A stretch of DNA of 64,000 nt from Warburgia ugandensis (taxonomy: Eukaryota > Streptophyta > Magnoliopsida > Canellales > Canellaceae). Shown piece after piece: positions 11,201 to 23,500 of the stretch. The position numbers and the translations under genes were made by a program. Position 1 is the first letter of the stretch. The number at the start of each line of letters is the position of its first letter. The stretch covers positions 24,767,618-24,831,617 of the forward strand of contig CP141128.1 of assembly GCA_035236585.1 (NCBI GenBank), read 5' to 3'. The notes below the pieces were generated by a model. It was not told the origin of the DNA, did no database searches, and worked only from the letters and a program-made list of their open reading frames with translations.

Positions 11201-12675
11201 ATACTTCTTAAATACTCGTAACCTAATCATGCAATATTAAAATTTAAAGGTTGTTACACCTGTGAGCCTCCCCAATATCAAAATTGACCCATGAGGTTTC
11301 TGGGTTTTTTTTCCACTTTTAATTAATGAAGTAGCCTGAGTTTGAAGTTCCATAACTCCTTGAAATGAACTCTATTTTCGGCGTTCCTTTGCTGGTTGCA
11401 TTCCATTTTCTAAGCACTATCTAATCGTTTCAGCTTTAGTTTAAGCTTATTTTGCTATTAAATGATATAGTTCTAAAATACTCGTAACCTCATCATGGAA
11501 TATTAAAATTTTATGGTTGTTATGCCGATGAGCCTCCCGTATATCAAAATTAACCTACTAGGTTTCTGGGTTTTTTTTTTACTTTTAATTAATGAAATAG
11601 CCTAACTTTGAAGTCCCATAACTCCTTCATATGAACTCTATTTTCTGCGTTCCTCGACTGGTTGGATTCCATTTTCTGAGTACTATATAATGCTTTCAGC
11701 TTTAATTTGAAATTATTATGCCATTAAAAGATATACTTCTTAAATACTTGTAACCTGATCATGGAATAGTAAAATTTTAAGGTTGTTACACCGGTGAGCC
11801 TCGCCAATATCAACATGGACCCATGAGGTTTCCGGGTTTTCCTTTTCACTTTTAATTAATGAAATAACCTAACTTTGGAGTTCCATAACCCCTTCATACG
11901 AAGTCTAGTTTCTGTGTTCCTTGGCTGGTTGGATTCCATTTTCTGAGTACTATCTATTGGTTTCAGTTTCAATTTGAAATTATTATGCTATTAAAATATA
12001 TACTCCCTAAACTCTCATAACCTGATCATGGAATATTAAAATTTTAAGGTTGTTACACCGGTCAGCCTCGCTAATATCAAAATAGACCGATGAGGTTTCC
12101 GGGTTTTTTCTTTTCTTTTAATTAATGAAACAACCTCACTTTGAAGTCCCCTAACTCCTTGATACGAACTATACTTTCGGCTTTCCTTGACTGGTTGGAT
12201 TCCATTTTCTGAGCACAATCGAATGGTTCCAGCTTCAGTTTCAAATTATTATGCTATTAAGAGATATACTTCATAAATACTAGTAACTTGATCATGCAAT
12301 ATTAAAATTTTAAGGTTGTTACACCGGTGAGCCTCCCCAATATCAAAATTGGCCCACGAGGTTTCTAGTTTTTTTTTTCACTTTTAATTAATGAAATAGC
12401 CTGACTTTGAAGTCCCATAACTCCTTGAAACGAACTCTATTTTCGGCGTTACATGGCTGGTTGAAATCCATTTTCTGAGTACTATCTAATGGTTTCAACG
12501 TTAGTTTGGAATTATTATGCTATTAAAAGACATACTTCTAAAATACTCGTAACCTGATCGTGGAATATCAAAATTTGATGGTTGTTACACTGATGAGCCT
12601 CCCCAATATGAAAATTGACTTTCGTGGTTTCTAGGTTTTTTTTTCACTTTTAATTAATGAAATAGCCTGACTTTG
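8300..12675. repeat. Six-monomer (~1.6 kb) higher-order repeat, three copies
   Basis: Private variants recur at six-monomer spacing: ATAACCCCTTCATACGAAGT at 8951, 10551 and 11885 (offsets 1600 and 1334); TGAAACAGCT at 9191 and 10793 (1602); the TTCCTCGGCT/TTCCTCGACT variant near 8450, 10050 and 11650. The third copy is one monomer short at that point and is cut off by the LTR at 12676. Confidence 0.8.
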
Positions 12676-12938
12676 TGTAATGATCCCAATTTTTGTAATA
12701 TTAAAAACCCATGAAAAGTTCAGTTTTAAAGATAAGGGCATTTTGGTCATTTCACTAGTCGCCTTGACTAAACCCAAGAATTTGGTTCTAAAAGTGGTTC
12801 CATTAGATGCGTCTCAAGAAAAGGAATCCAACGAGACCAAAATCACCCAAAACGGAATTAAAAGAAGCAAGTTATGGCCCTTTGAAGTTCAGGGGTAAAA
12901 CTGTAATTTTTACAAAACGAATTAACTGCAAAAACACA

Positions 12939-12963
12939 GGGGCCCATTTTGATATGGGCACCC
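12939..12963. other. TTTGAT-loop stem in the second LTR
   Basis: GCCCAT (12942-12947) pairs with ATGGGC (12954-12959) around TTTGAT. The stem continues with GGG (12939-12941) against CCC (12961-12963) after one bulged A. It is equivalent to 5350-5373 and 182-209 with different stem bases and the same loop core read on the opposite strand. Confidence 0.65.
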
Positions 12964-12990
12964 TTCATCGTCCACCTCCTAGAGAGTTCT

Positions 12991-13028
12991 AGAACGGCGG
13001 TGATTAGTGGGAAAATCACCGCCATTCT
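12991..13028. other. Conserved stem-loop about 62 bp upstream of the TATA box
   Basis: AGAACGGCGGTGATT (12991-13005) pairs with AATCACCGCCATTCT (13014-13028) with one mismatch, loop of 8 bases. Sense-strand equivalent of 5283-5320: the AGAACGGCGGTG..CACCGCCATTCT outer stem is shared and the inner stem differs in a compensated way. Confidence 0.7.
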
Positions 13029-13089
13029 GGAGGTTTCTCCACCGCCATTCAAAGGCAGTGAGAGCCCCCTCCAAAACCCACTCTTAACT

Positions 13090-13099
13090 CTATAAATAG
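13090..13099 (+). promoter_or_regulatory. TATA box of the second LTR
   Basis: CTATAAATAG, 415 bp from the TG end and followed by AGCTCTTGGG, as in the solo LTR. Transcription would run toward the truncated end and into the satellite array on the plus strand. Confidence 0.7.
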
Positions 13100-14402
13100 A
13101 GCTCTTGGGCGCCTCTAATGGCAGCTCAAAACATGGAAGGAAACCCGTCGTGGAGCAGTGACCTAGAGGAGAAAACAAGGAGAAAAACCCAGCAACGAGA
13201 TAGGTAGGCCCAAAATCCCTCAAAACCCATCTCACCCATAGTCCTAGGCTCAATTTCCCTAGGTTTTTGCATGAAAATCCATGGAGAATAGGCCTCTAGG
13301 GAGCCACCAAGGACCTTGGGACGTCCCCAGGGCCCCACTGGTTTGATAGGGTCAAACCAGGGTGACATGAGGATGACCCAGGTCCCTAACAAGCGGGAAG
13401 ATCCAATAGGAACATCCCACGTCGACCTGCGTTGACCTCCGTTTGAAAAACCAAACGGGCGCGTCCAGGGATGCGCCCGCAAAAGAGAGAAACGGCGGAA
13501 AAATTCTGTGCGTCTGCAGATGCACCCGCTGAGGTACACACCGCGACATGCAGTGTGCTAGCAGCGCGTCATCTTTTGGTTCCTTAAGGAAGCTGGGGCG
13601 CACGTCGCAGACGCACAGCGCCCTATCATTCCGTCTTTTTATCTTTAAGATCCTATGTACATACGACACTAAAACGCTTATAACTTGAGATCTAAAGCTC
13701 CGATTGAGGTGCCACAAAAGGTGTTGTGTCCGTATCGATGACGCGGACACATCCAAACTATAAAATCCCTGATCAAGGCCAAATCAAAGGTGGACCTGAC
13801 CCTTAGAATAGGATGGTGGAGCGTGGCCACTAGAACTTTGAAAAACTAATGATACCAAGGCCCAATTAGGACCTTAGGACACCCATAGGCATAGGGATGG
13901 ACCCCTAATGCCTATGTAATAAGAGCCAACTACTCTAAACCCATAAAAGATAGGCTAAACTAACCTTGAGTCCCCAAACCATGTTCAGGAGAGTCCAAGG
14001 ACAAATGGGTTAGCGCGACCTAGTCAAGTAGGTGCTCTATCACTATTAGATTCTTTTAAAAGATCTATTATTGTTTTGAGAACATATGTTATAAGTATAT
14101 GACTTGTTTTAGCATGACTTAATTCAGCATGCATATGATAAACGTTTTGTACATAGACATGTTTCGTAAATGATTGCATATACATTATGCACATATATGT
14201 TTTGCAAACAAGTGCATACATTGCATGATTTAAGTACTTACAAAGATTGCATGTCCTTGAGGGTTTCCAAAAGATGCTGGAGTGCCGAGGGCCAGGCAGT
14301 TGCGAGGGACCCAAAGAGGACAGGTTTTGAAAAATATAGTGCGCATATATTGCCAAGACATGTGCTACTTGCATAGATTGCATGGTAAGTGTAGCCTTGA
14401 TC

Positions 14403-14444
14403 GATGAGGGAGGGCTAATGAGGGCGGGCCGACGAGGGTGGGCC
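14403..14444. repeat. 13-15-bp G-rich triplication in the second LTR
   Basis: Three imperfect units: GATGAGGGAGGGCTA, ATGAGGGCGGGCC, GACGAGGGTGGGCC. They sit in the segment that has no counterpart in the solo LTR. Confidence 0.7.
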
Positions 14445-14458
14445 AGAGAGAGCTGACA

Positions 14459-14506
14459 AGGCTTCTAGGCTGGCAGGCTTCTAGGCTATCAGGCTTCTAG
14501 GTAGGG
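14459..14506. repeat. 16-bp triplication in the second LTR
   Basis: Three 16-bp units starting AGGCTTCTAGG at 14459, 14475 and 14491. Absent from the solo LTR, so it arose in this copy or in a diverged subfamily. Confidence 0.8.
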
Positions 14507-17500
14507 TTATGACTTTGAATGCAATACTAGCATGAGCAGATTTTATGCATTTCATGCATGTTTTGCAACCGATTGCATAGATTGCATGATTTATGACGAA
14601 GAAGTGTCATAGGCCCTGTGGAGGCTATGACCGAGTGTCCTCAAGTACCCGGGGACCACACGGCGGTGAGGTCGTGGGCATAGTGAGACTCCTTCATACG
14701 AACTCTATTTTCTGCGTTCCTTGGGTGGTTGGATTCCATTTTCTGAGTACAATCTAATTTTTTCACATAAGTCTGAAATTATAATGCTATTAAACGACAT
14801 ACATCTAGAATACTCGTAACCTAATCATGGAATATCAAAATTTTATGCTTGTTACACCGATGAGCCTCCCCAATATCAAAATGGATTTACAAGGTTTCTG
14901 GGTTTTTCATTTCACTTTTTATTAATGAAATAGCCTGACTTTAATGTCCCATAACTCCTTAATACGAACTCTATTTTCTGCGTTCCTAGGCTGGTTGGAT
15001 TCCATTTTCTAAGTACTATCTAATGGTATTAGCTTTAAATTGAAGTTATTACGCTACTGAAAGGTATACCTCTTAAATACTCGTAACCTGATCATGGAAT
15101 AGTAAAATTTTAAGGTTGTTACACCGGTGAGCCTCGCCAATATCAAAATTGACCCCTGACGTTTCAGGGTTATTTTTTCACTTTTAATTAATGAAATAGC
15201 CTTACTTCGAAGTCCCCTAACTCCTTCATACGAACTCTATTTTCTGCGTTCCTTGGGTGGTTGGGTTCCATTTTCTGAGTGCTATCTAATTGTTTCAGCG
15301 TTAGTTTGAAATTATTATGCTATTAAAAGACATACTTCTAAAATACTTGTAACCTGATCATGGAACATCAAAATTTTATGCTTGTTACACCGATGAGCCT
15401 CCCCAATATCAAAATTGACTTACGAGGTTTCCAGGTTTTTTTTTTCACTTTTAATTAATGAAATTGCCTGACTTTGAAGTCCCATAACTCCTTGATACGA
15501 ACTCTATTTTCTGCGTCCCTAGGCTGGTTGGATTCCATTTTCTACGTACAATCTAATGGTTTCTGCTTTAAATTGAAGTTATTATGCTATTAAAAGGTAT
15601 ACTTCTTAAATACTCGTAACCTGATCATGGAATAGTAAAATTTTAAGGTTGTTACACCGGTGACCCTCGCCAATATCAAAATTGACCCATGAGGTTTCCG
15701 GGTTATTTTTTCACTTTTAATTAGTGAAATGGCTTGACTTTGATGTCCCATAACTCCATCATATGAATTCTATTTTCTGTGTTCCTTGGCTGGTTGCATT
15801 CCATTTCTGAGTGCTAATGGTTTCAGTTTTAATCTGAAATTATTATGCAATCAAAAGGTATACTTCTTAAATACTCGTAACCTAATCATGGAATATTAAA
15901 ATTTTATGGTTGTTACACCGATGAGCCTCTCCAATATCAAAATTGACTTACGAGGTTTCTAGGTTTTTGTTTTCTCATTTAATTAATGAAATAGCCTAAC
16001 TTTGAAGTCCCACAACACCTTGATATGATCTCTATTTTCTGCGTTCCTGGGCTGGTTGGATTCCATTTTCTAAGTACTATCTAATGGTTTCAGCTTTAAA
16101 TTGAAGTTATTATGCTACTAAAAGGTATACTTCTTAAATATTCATAACCTGATCATGGAATAGTAAAATTTTAAGGTTGTTACACCGGTGAGCCTCGCCA
16201 ATATCAAAATTGACCCATGAGGTTTCAGGGATATTTTTTCACTTTTAATTAATGAAATAGCCTTACTTTGAAGTCCCATAACTCCTTCATACGAACTCTA
16301 TTTTCTGCGTTCCTTGGGTGGTTGGATTCCATTTTCTGAGTACTATCTAATTGTTTCATTGTTAGTTTGAAACTACTATGCTATTAAAAGACATACTTCA
16401 AAGATACTCGTAACCTGATCATGGAACATCAAAATTTTATGGTTGTTAGACCGATGAGCCTCCCCAATATCAAAATTGACTTGCGAGGTTTCTGGGGTTT
16501 TTTTTTCACTTTTAATTAATCAAATAGCCTGACTTTGATGTCCCATAACTCCTTGATACGAACTCTATTTTCTGTTTTCCTATACTAGTTGGATTCCATT
16601 TTCTAAGTACTATCTAATGGTTTCAGCTTTAAATTGAAGTTATTATGCTATTAAAAGGTATACTTCTTAAATACTCGTAACTTGATCATGGAATAGTAAA
16701 ATTTTAAGGATGTTACACTGGTGAGCCTCGCCAATATCAAAATTGACCCATGAGGTTTCCGGGTTATATTTTCACTTGTAATTAATTAAATAGCCTTACT
16801 TTGAAGTCCCATAACTCCTTCATACAAACTCTATTTTGTGCGTTCCATGGCTGGTTGGATTCCATTTTCTAAGTAGTATCTAACGGTTTCAGCGTTAGTT
16901 TGGAATTATTATGCTATTAAAAGGCATACTTCTTAAATACTCGTAACCTGATCGTGCGACATCAAAATTTTATGGTTGTTACCCCGATGAGCCTCCCCAA
17001 TATCGAAATTGACTTACGAGGTTTCTAGGTTTTTTATTTAAACTTTTACTTAATGAAATAGCCTGAATTTGAAATCTCATAACTCCTTCATACGAACTCT
17101 ATTTTCTGCGTTCCTTGGGTGGTTGGATTCCATTTTCCAAGTACTTTCTAATGGCTTCAGCTTTAAATTGAAGATATAATGCTATTAAAAGGTATACTAC
17201 TTAAATACTAGTAACCTGACCATGGAATAGTAAAATTTTAAGGTTGTTACACTGGTGAGCCTCGCCAATATCAAAATTGACCCATAAGTTTTTTGGGTTT
17301 TTTTTTAATTTTAATTAATGAAATAGCCTGACTTTGGAGTCCCATAACTCTTTCGTACGAACTCTATTTTCTGCGTTTCTAAGCTGGTTGGATTCCATTT
17401 TCTAAGTACTATCTAATGGTTTCAGCTTTAAATTGAAGATATTATGCTATTAAAAGGTATACTACTTAAATACTCATAACCTGATTATGGAATAGTAAAA

Positions 17501-20500
17501 TTTTAAGGTTGTTACACCAGTGAGCCTTGGCAATATCAAAATTGATTTACGAGGTTGCGGGGTTATTTTTTCACTTTTAATTAATGAAATAGCCTTACTT
17601 TGAAGTCCCATAACTCCTTCATACGAACTCTATTTTCTGCGTTCCTTGGGTGGTTGGATTCCATTTTCTGAGTACTATCTAATGGTTTCAGCATTAGTTT
17701 GAAATTATTATGCTATTAAAAGACATACTTCAAAGATACTCGTAACCCGATCATGGAACATCAAAATTTTATGGTTGTTACATCGATGAGCCTCCCCAAT
17801 ATCAAAATTGACCCATGAGGTTTCAGGCTTATTTTTTCACTTTTAATTAATGAAATAGCCTGACTTTGAAGTCCCATAACTCCTTGATACGAACTCTATT
17901 TTCTGCGTTCCTAGGCTGGTTGGATTCCATTTTCTACGTACAATCTAATGGTTTCTGCTTTAAATTGAAGTTATTATGCTATTAAAAGGTATACTTCCTA
18001 AATACTCGTAACCTGATCATGGAATAGTAAAATTTTAAGGTTGTTACACCGGTGACCCTCGTCAATATCAAAATTGACCCATGTGGTTTCCGGGTTATTT
18101 TTTCACTTTTAATTAGTGAAACAGCTTGACTTTGATGTCCCATAACTCCATCTTATGAACTCTATTTTCTGTGTTCCCTGGCTGGTTGCATTCCATTTTC
18201 TGAGTACTAATGGTTTCAGCTTTAATATGACATTATTATGCTATCAAAAGATATATTACTTAAATACTTGCAACCTGATCATGGAATATTAAAATTTTAT
18301 GGTTGTTACACCGATGAGCCTCTCCAATATCAAAATTGACTTAGGAGGTTTCTGGAATTTTTTTTTTACATTTAATTATGAAATAGCCTGACTTCAATGT
18401 CCCACAGCTCCTCAATACGAACTCTATTTTCTGCGTTGCTTAGCTGGTTGGATTCCATTTTCTTAGTACTATCTAATGATTTTAGCGTTAGTTTGAAATT
18501 ATTAGGCTATTAAAAGACATACTTCTAAAATACTCGTAACCTGCTCATGGAACATCAAAATTTAATGGTTGTTACACCGATGAGCCTCCCCAATATCAAA
18601 ATTGACTTACGAGGTTTCTGGGTTTTTTTTTCACTTTTAATTAATGAAATTGCCTGACTTTTAAGTCCCATAACTCCTTGATACGAACTCTATTTTCTGC
18701 GTCCCTAGGCTGGTTGGATTCCATTTTCTAAGTACTATCTAATGGTTTCAGCTTTAAATCGATGTTATTATGCTATTAAAAGGTATACTTCTTAAATACT
18801 CGTAACCTGGTCATGGAATAGCTAAATTTTATGGTTGTTACACCGGTGAGCCTCGCCAATATCAAAATTGACCCATGAGGTTTCCGGGTTATTTTTTCAC
18901 TTTTAATAAGTGAAATAGCTTGACTTTGATGTCCCATAACTCCTTCATACGAACTCTATTTTCTGTGTTCCTTGGCTGGATGGATTCCATTTTCTGAGTG
19001 CTAACGGTTTCAACTTTAATCTGAAATTATTATGCTATCAAAAGATATATTTCTTAAATACTCGTAACCTGATCATGGAATATTAAAATTTTATGGTTTT
19101 TACACCGATGAGCCTCTCCAATATCAAAATTGACTTACGAGGTTTTTGGGTTTTATCTTTCACTATTAATTAATGAAATAGCCTGACTTTGAAGTCCTAA
19201 AACTCCTTGATACGACCTCTATTTTTTCCGTTCCTGGGCTGGTTAGATTTCATTTTCTAAGTACTATCTAATGGTTTCAGCTTCAAATTGGAGTTATTAT
19301 GCTATTGAAAGGTATACTTCTTAAATACTCGTAACCTGATCATGGAATAGTAAAATTTTAAGGTTGTTACATGGGTGAGCCTCGCCAATATCAAAATTAA
19401 CCTATGAGGTTTTCGGGTTATTTTTTCACTTTTAATTAATAAAATAGCATGACTTTGAAGTCCCAGAACTCCTTGATACAAACACAATTTTCTGCGTTCC
19501 TTGGCCAGTTGGATTCCATTTCCTGAGTACTATCTAATGGTTTCAGCGTTAGTTTGAAACTACTATGCTATTAAAAGAAATACTTCAAAGATACTCGTAA
19601 CCTAATCATGGAACATCAAAATTTTATGGTTGTTACACCGATGAGCCTCTCCAATATCAAAATTGACTTACGAGGTTTCTGGGTTTTTTTTTCACTTTTA
19701 ATTAATCAAATAGCTTGATTTTGAAGTCCCATAACTCCTTGATACGAACTCTATTTTCTACGTTCCTAGGCTGGTTGGATTCCATTTTCTAAGTACTATC
19801 TAATGGTTTCAGCTTTAAATTGAAGTTATTATGCTATTAAAAGGTATACTTCTTAAATACTCGTAACCTGATCATGGAATAATAAAATTTTAAGGTTGTT
19901 ACACCGTTGAGCCTCGCCAATATCAAAATTGACCCATGAGGTTTCCAGGCTATTTTTTCACTTTTAATTAATAAAATAGCCTGACTTTGAAGTCCTAGAT
20001 CTCCTTGATACGAACACAATTTTCTGTGTTCATTGGCTGGTTGGATTCCATTTCCTGAGTACTATCTAATTGTTTCAGCGTTAGTTTGAAATTATTATGC
20101 CATTAAAAGACATACTTCTAAAATACTCGTAACCTGATCATGGAACATCAAAATTTTATGTTTGTTACATTGATGAGCCTCCCCAATATCAAAATTGACT
20201 TACGAGGTTTCTGGGTTTTTTTTTCACTTTTAATTAATGAACTTGCCTGACTTTGAAGTCCCATAACTCCTTGATACGAACTCTATTTTCTGCGTCCCTA
20301 GGCTGGTTGGATTCCATTTTCTAAGTACTATGTAATGGTTTCAGCTTTAAATTGATGTTATTATGCTATTAAAAGGTATACTTCTTAAATACTCGTAACT
20401 TGGTCATGCAATAGTAAAATTTTATGGTTGTTACACCAGTGAGCCTCGCCAATATCAAAATTGACCCATGAGGTTTCCGGGTTATTTTTTCACTTTTAAT

Positions 20501-23500
20501 AAGTGAAATGGCTTGACTTTGACGTCCCATAACTCCTTCATACGAACTCTATTTTCTGTGTTCCTTGGCTGGTTGGATTCCATTTTCTGAGTGCTAACGG
20601 TTTCAGCTTTAATCTGAAATTATTATGCTATCAAAAGATATATTTCTTAAATACTCGTAACCTGATCATGGAATATTAAAATTTTATGGTTTTTACACCG
20701 ATGAGCCTCTCCAATATCAAAATTGACTTACGAGGTTTTTGGGTTTTTTTTTTCACTTTTAATTAATGAAAAAGCCTGAATTTGAAGTCCCACAACTCCT
20801 TCATACGAACTCAATTTTCTGCATTCCTTGGCTGGTTGGATTCCATTTTCTGAGTGCTATCCAATGGTTTTAGCGTTAGTTTGAAATTATTAGGCTAGTA
20901 AAAGACATGCTTCTAAAATACTCGTAACCTGATAGCGAAACATCAAAATTTTATGGTTGTTACACCGGTGAGCCTCCCCAATATCAAAATTGACCCACGA
21001 GGTTTCAGGGTTATTTTTTCACTTTTAATTAATGAAATAGCCTGACTTTGAAGTCCCATAACTCCTTGATACGAACTCTATTTTTTCCGTTCCTAGGCTG
21101 GTTGGATTTCATTTTCTATGTACTATCTAATGGTTTCAGCTTTAAATTGGAGTTATTATGCTATAGAAAGGTACACTTCTTAAATACTCGTAACCTGATC
21201 ATCGAATAGTAAAATTTTAAGGTTGTTACAACGGTGAGCCTCGCCAATATCAAAATTGACCCATGAGGTTTCCAGGTTATTTTTTCAGTATTAATTAATG
21301 AAATAGCCTGACTTTGATGTCCCATAGCTCCTTCATACGAACTCTATTGTTTGTGTTCCTTGGCTGGTTGGCTTCCATTTTCTGAGTACTAATGCTTTTA
21401 GCTTTCATCTGAAATTATTATGCTATCAAAAGATATACTTCTGAAATACTCGTAACCTGATCACGGAATATTAAAATTTTATGGTTGTTACACCGATGAG
21501 CCTCTCCAATGTCAAAATTGACTTACGAGGTTTCTGAGGTTTTTTTTTTCACTTTTAATTAATCAAATAGCTCGACTTTGATGTCCCATAACTCCTTGAT
21601 ACGAAACTCTATTTTCTCGCTTTCCTAGGCTGCTTGGATTCCATTTTCTATGTACTATCTAATGGTTTCAGCTTTAAATTGAAGTTATTATGCTATTAAA
21701 AGGTATACTTTAAATACTCGTAACTTGATCATGGAATAGTAAAATTTTAAGGTTGTTACAGCGGTGAGCCTCGCCAATATCAAAATTGACCCATGAGGTT
21801 TTCGGGTTATATTTTCACTTGTAACTAATGAAATAGCCCGACTTTGAAGTCCCACAACTCCTTCATACGAACTCAATTTTCTGCGTTCCTTGGCTGGTTG
21901 GATTCCATTTTCTGAGTGCTATGTAATGGTTTTAGTGTTAGTTTAAAATTATTAGGCTATTAAAAGACATACTTGTAAAATACTCGTAACCTGATAGCGG
22001 AACATCAAAATTTTATGGTTGTTACACCGATGAGCCTCCCCAATATAAAAATTGACTTACGAGGTTTTTGGTATTTCTTTTTCACTTTTAATTAATGAAA
22101 TCGCCTGACTTTGAAGTCGCAAAACTCCTTGATACAAACTCAATTTTCTGCCTTCCTAGGCTGGTTGGATTCCATTTTCTAATTACTATCTAACGGTTTC
22201 AGCTTTAAATTGAAGTTATTATGCTATTAAAAGGTATACTACTTAAATACTCGTAACCTGATCATGGAATAATAAAATTTTAAGGTTGTTACACCGGTGA
22301 GCCTCGCCAATATCAAAATTGACCCATGAGGTTTTTGGATTATTTTTTCACTTTTAATAAGTGAAATAGCTTGACTTTGATGTCCCATAACTCCTTCATA
22401 CGAACTCTATTGTTTGTGTTCCTTGGCTGGTTGGATTCCATTTTCTGAGTGCTATCTAATGGTTTTAGTGTTAGTTTGAAATTATTAGGCTATTAAAAGA
22501 CATACTTGTAAAATACTCGTAACCTGATAGCGGAACATCAAAATTTTATGGTTGCTACACCGATGAGCCTCCCCAATATAAAAATTGACTTACGAGGTTT
22601 CTGGGTTTTCTTTTTCACTTTTAATTAATGAAATCGCCTGACTTTGAAGTCGCAAAACTCCTTGATACAAACTCAATTTTCTGCCTTCCTAGGCTGGTTG
22701 GATTCCATTTTCTAATTACTATCTAATGGTTTCAGCTTTAAATTGAAGTTATTATGCTATTAAAAGGTATACTTCTTAAATACTCGTAACCTGATCAAGG
22801 AATAGTAAAATTTTAAGGTTGTTACAACGGTGACCTCGCCAATATCAAAATTGACCCATGAGGTTTCTAGGTTATTTTTTCAGTATTAATTAATGAAATA
22901 GCCTGACTTTGATGTCCCATAGCTCCTTCATACGAACTCTATTGTTTGTGTTCCTTGGCTGGTTGGCTTCCATTTTCTGAGTACTAATGGTTTTAGCTTT
23001 CATCTGAAATTATTATGCTATCAAAAGATATACTTCTGAAATACACATAACCTGATCACGGAATATTAAAATTTTATGGTTGTTACACCGATGAGCCTCT
23101 CCAATGTCAAAATTGACTTACGAGGTTTCTGAGGGTTTTTTTTTCACTTTTAATTGATGAAAAAGCCTGAATTTGAAGTCCCACAACTCCTTCATACAAA
23201 CTCAATTTTCTGCATTCCTTGGCTGGTTGGAATCCATTTTCTGAGTGCTATCTAATGGTTTTAGCGTTAGTTTAAAATTATTAGGCTATTAAAAGACATA
23301 CTTCTAAAATACTCGTAACCTGCTCATGGAACATCAAAATTTAATGGTTGTTACACCGATGAGCCTCCCCAATATCAAAATTGACTTACGAGGTTTCTGG
23401 ATTTTTTTTTTCACTTTTAATTAATGAAATAGCTTGACTTTGATGTCCCATAACTCCTTGATACGAACTCTATTTTCTGCGTTCCTAGGCTGGTTGGATT

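Larger units (their letters stand above)
5642..12675. repeat. Satellite block 2, ~266-bp monomers
   Basis: About 26 head-to-tail monomers in the same orientation as block 1. The left end completes the monomer split by the solo LTR. The right end stops at GACTTTG, where the second LTR begins. It contains a trimeric duplication (about 5680-7135) and a six-monomer higher-order repeat (about 8300-12675). Minus-strand open stretches of 60-80 codons (for example 10123-10371) arise because one frame of the monomer is often free of stops; they are not supported as genes. Confidence 0.95.
12676..14686 (+). mobile_element. Second LTR of the same family, 3'-truncated, plus strand
   Basis: Begins TGTAATGATCCC directly after satellite GACTTTG and follows the reverse complement of the solo LTR at 2890-5636 through the U3, TATA box (13090-13099), GC-rich part and the TACCCGGGGACCACACGGCG box (14646-14665). 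It stops at GGGCATAGTG, where the solo LTR would continue for about 820 bp to its CA end. The satellite resumes at ACTCCTTCATACG (14688). No target duplication remains and only about 10 bp of satellite (AAGTCCCATA) are missing at the site, so a deletion removed the LTR end, the right target copy and a few flanking bases. A segment at about 14390-14580 differs completely from the solo LTR. No coding domains; open frames such as 13126-13539, 13352-13756 and 14024-14383 are not supported. Confidence 0.85.

Noticed and set aside
13126..13756. Overlapping 134-137-codon open frames on the minus strand of the second LTR
   Set aside because: Antisense to the LTR TATA box, mutually overlapping in different frames, no domain; same GC-rich tract as in the solo LTR.
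14024..14383. 119-codon open frame on the minus strand of the second LTR
   Set aside because: Similar peptide pieces appear at 3998-4271 in the solo LTR because the DNA is homologous, but the frame is broken there and no domain is seen.
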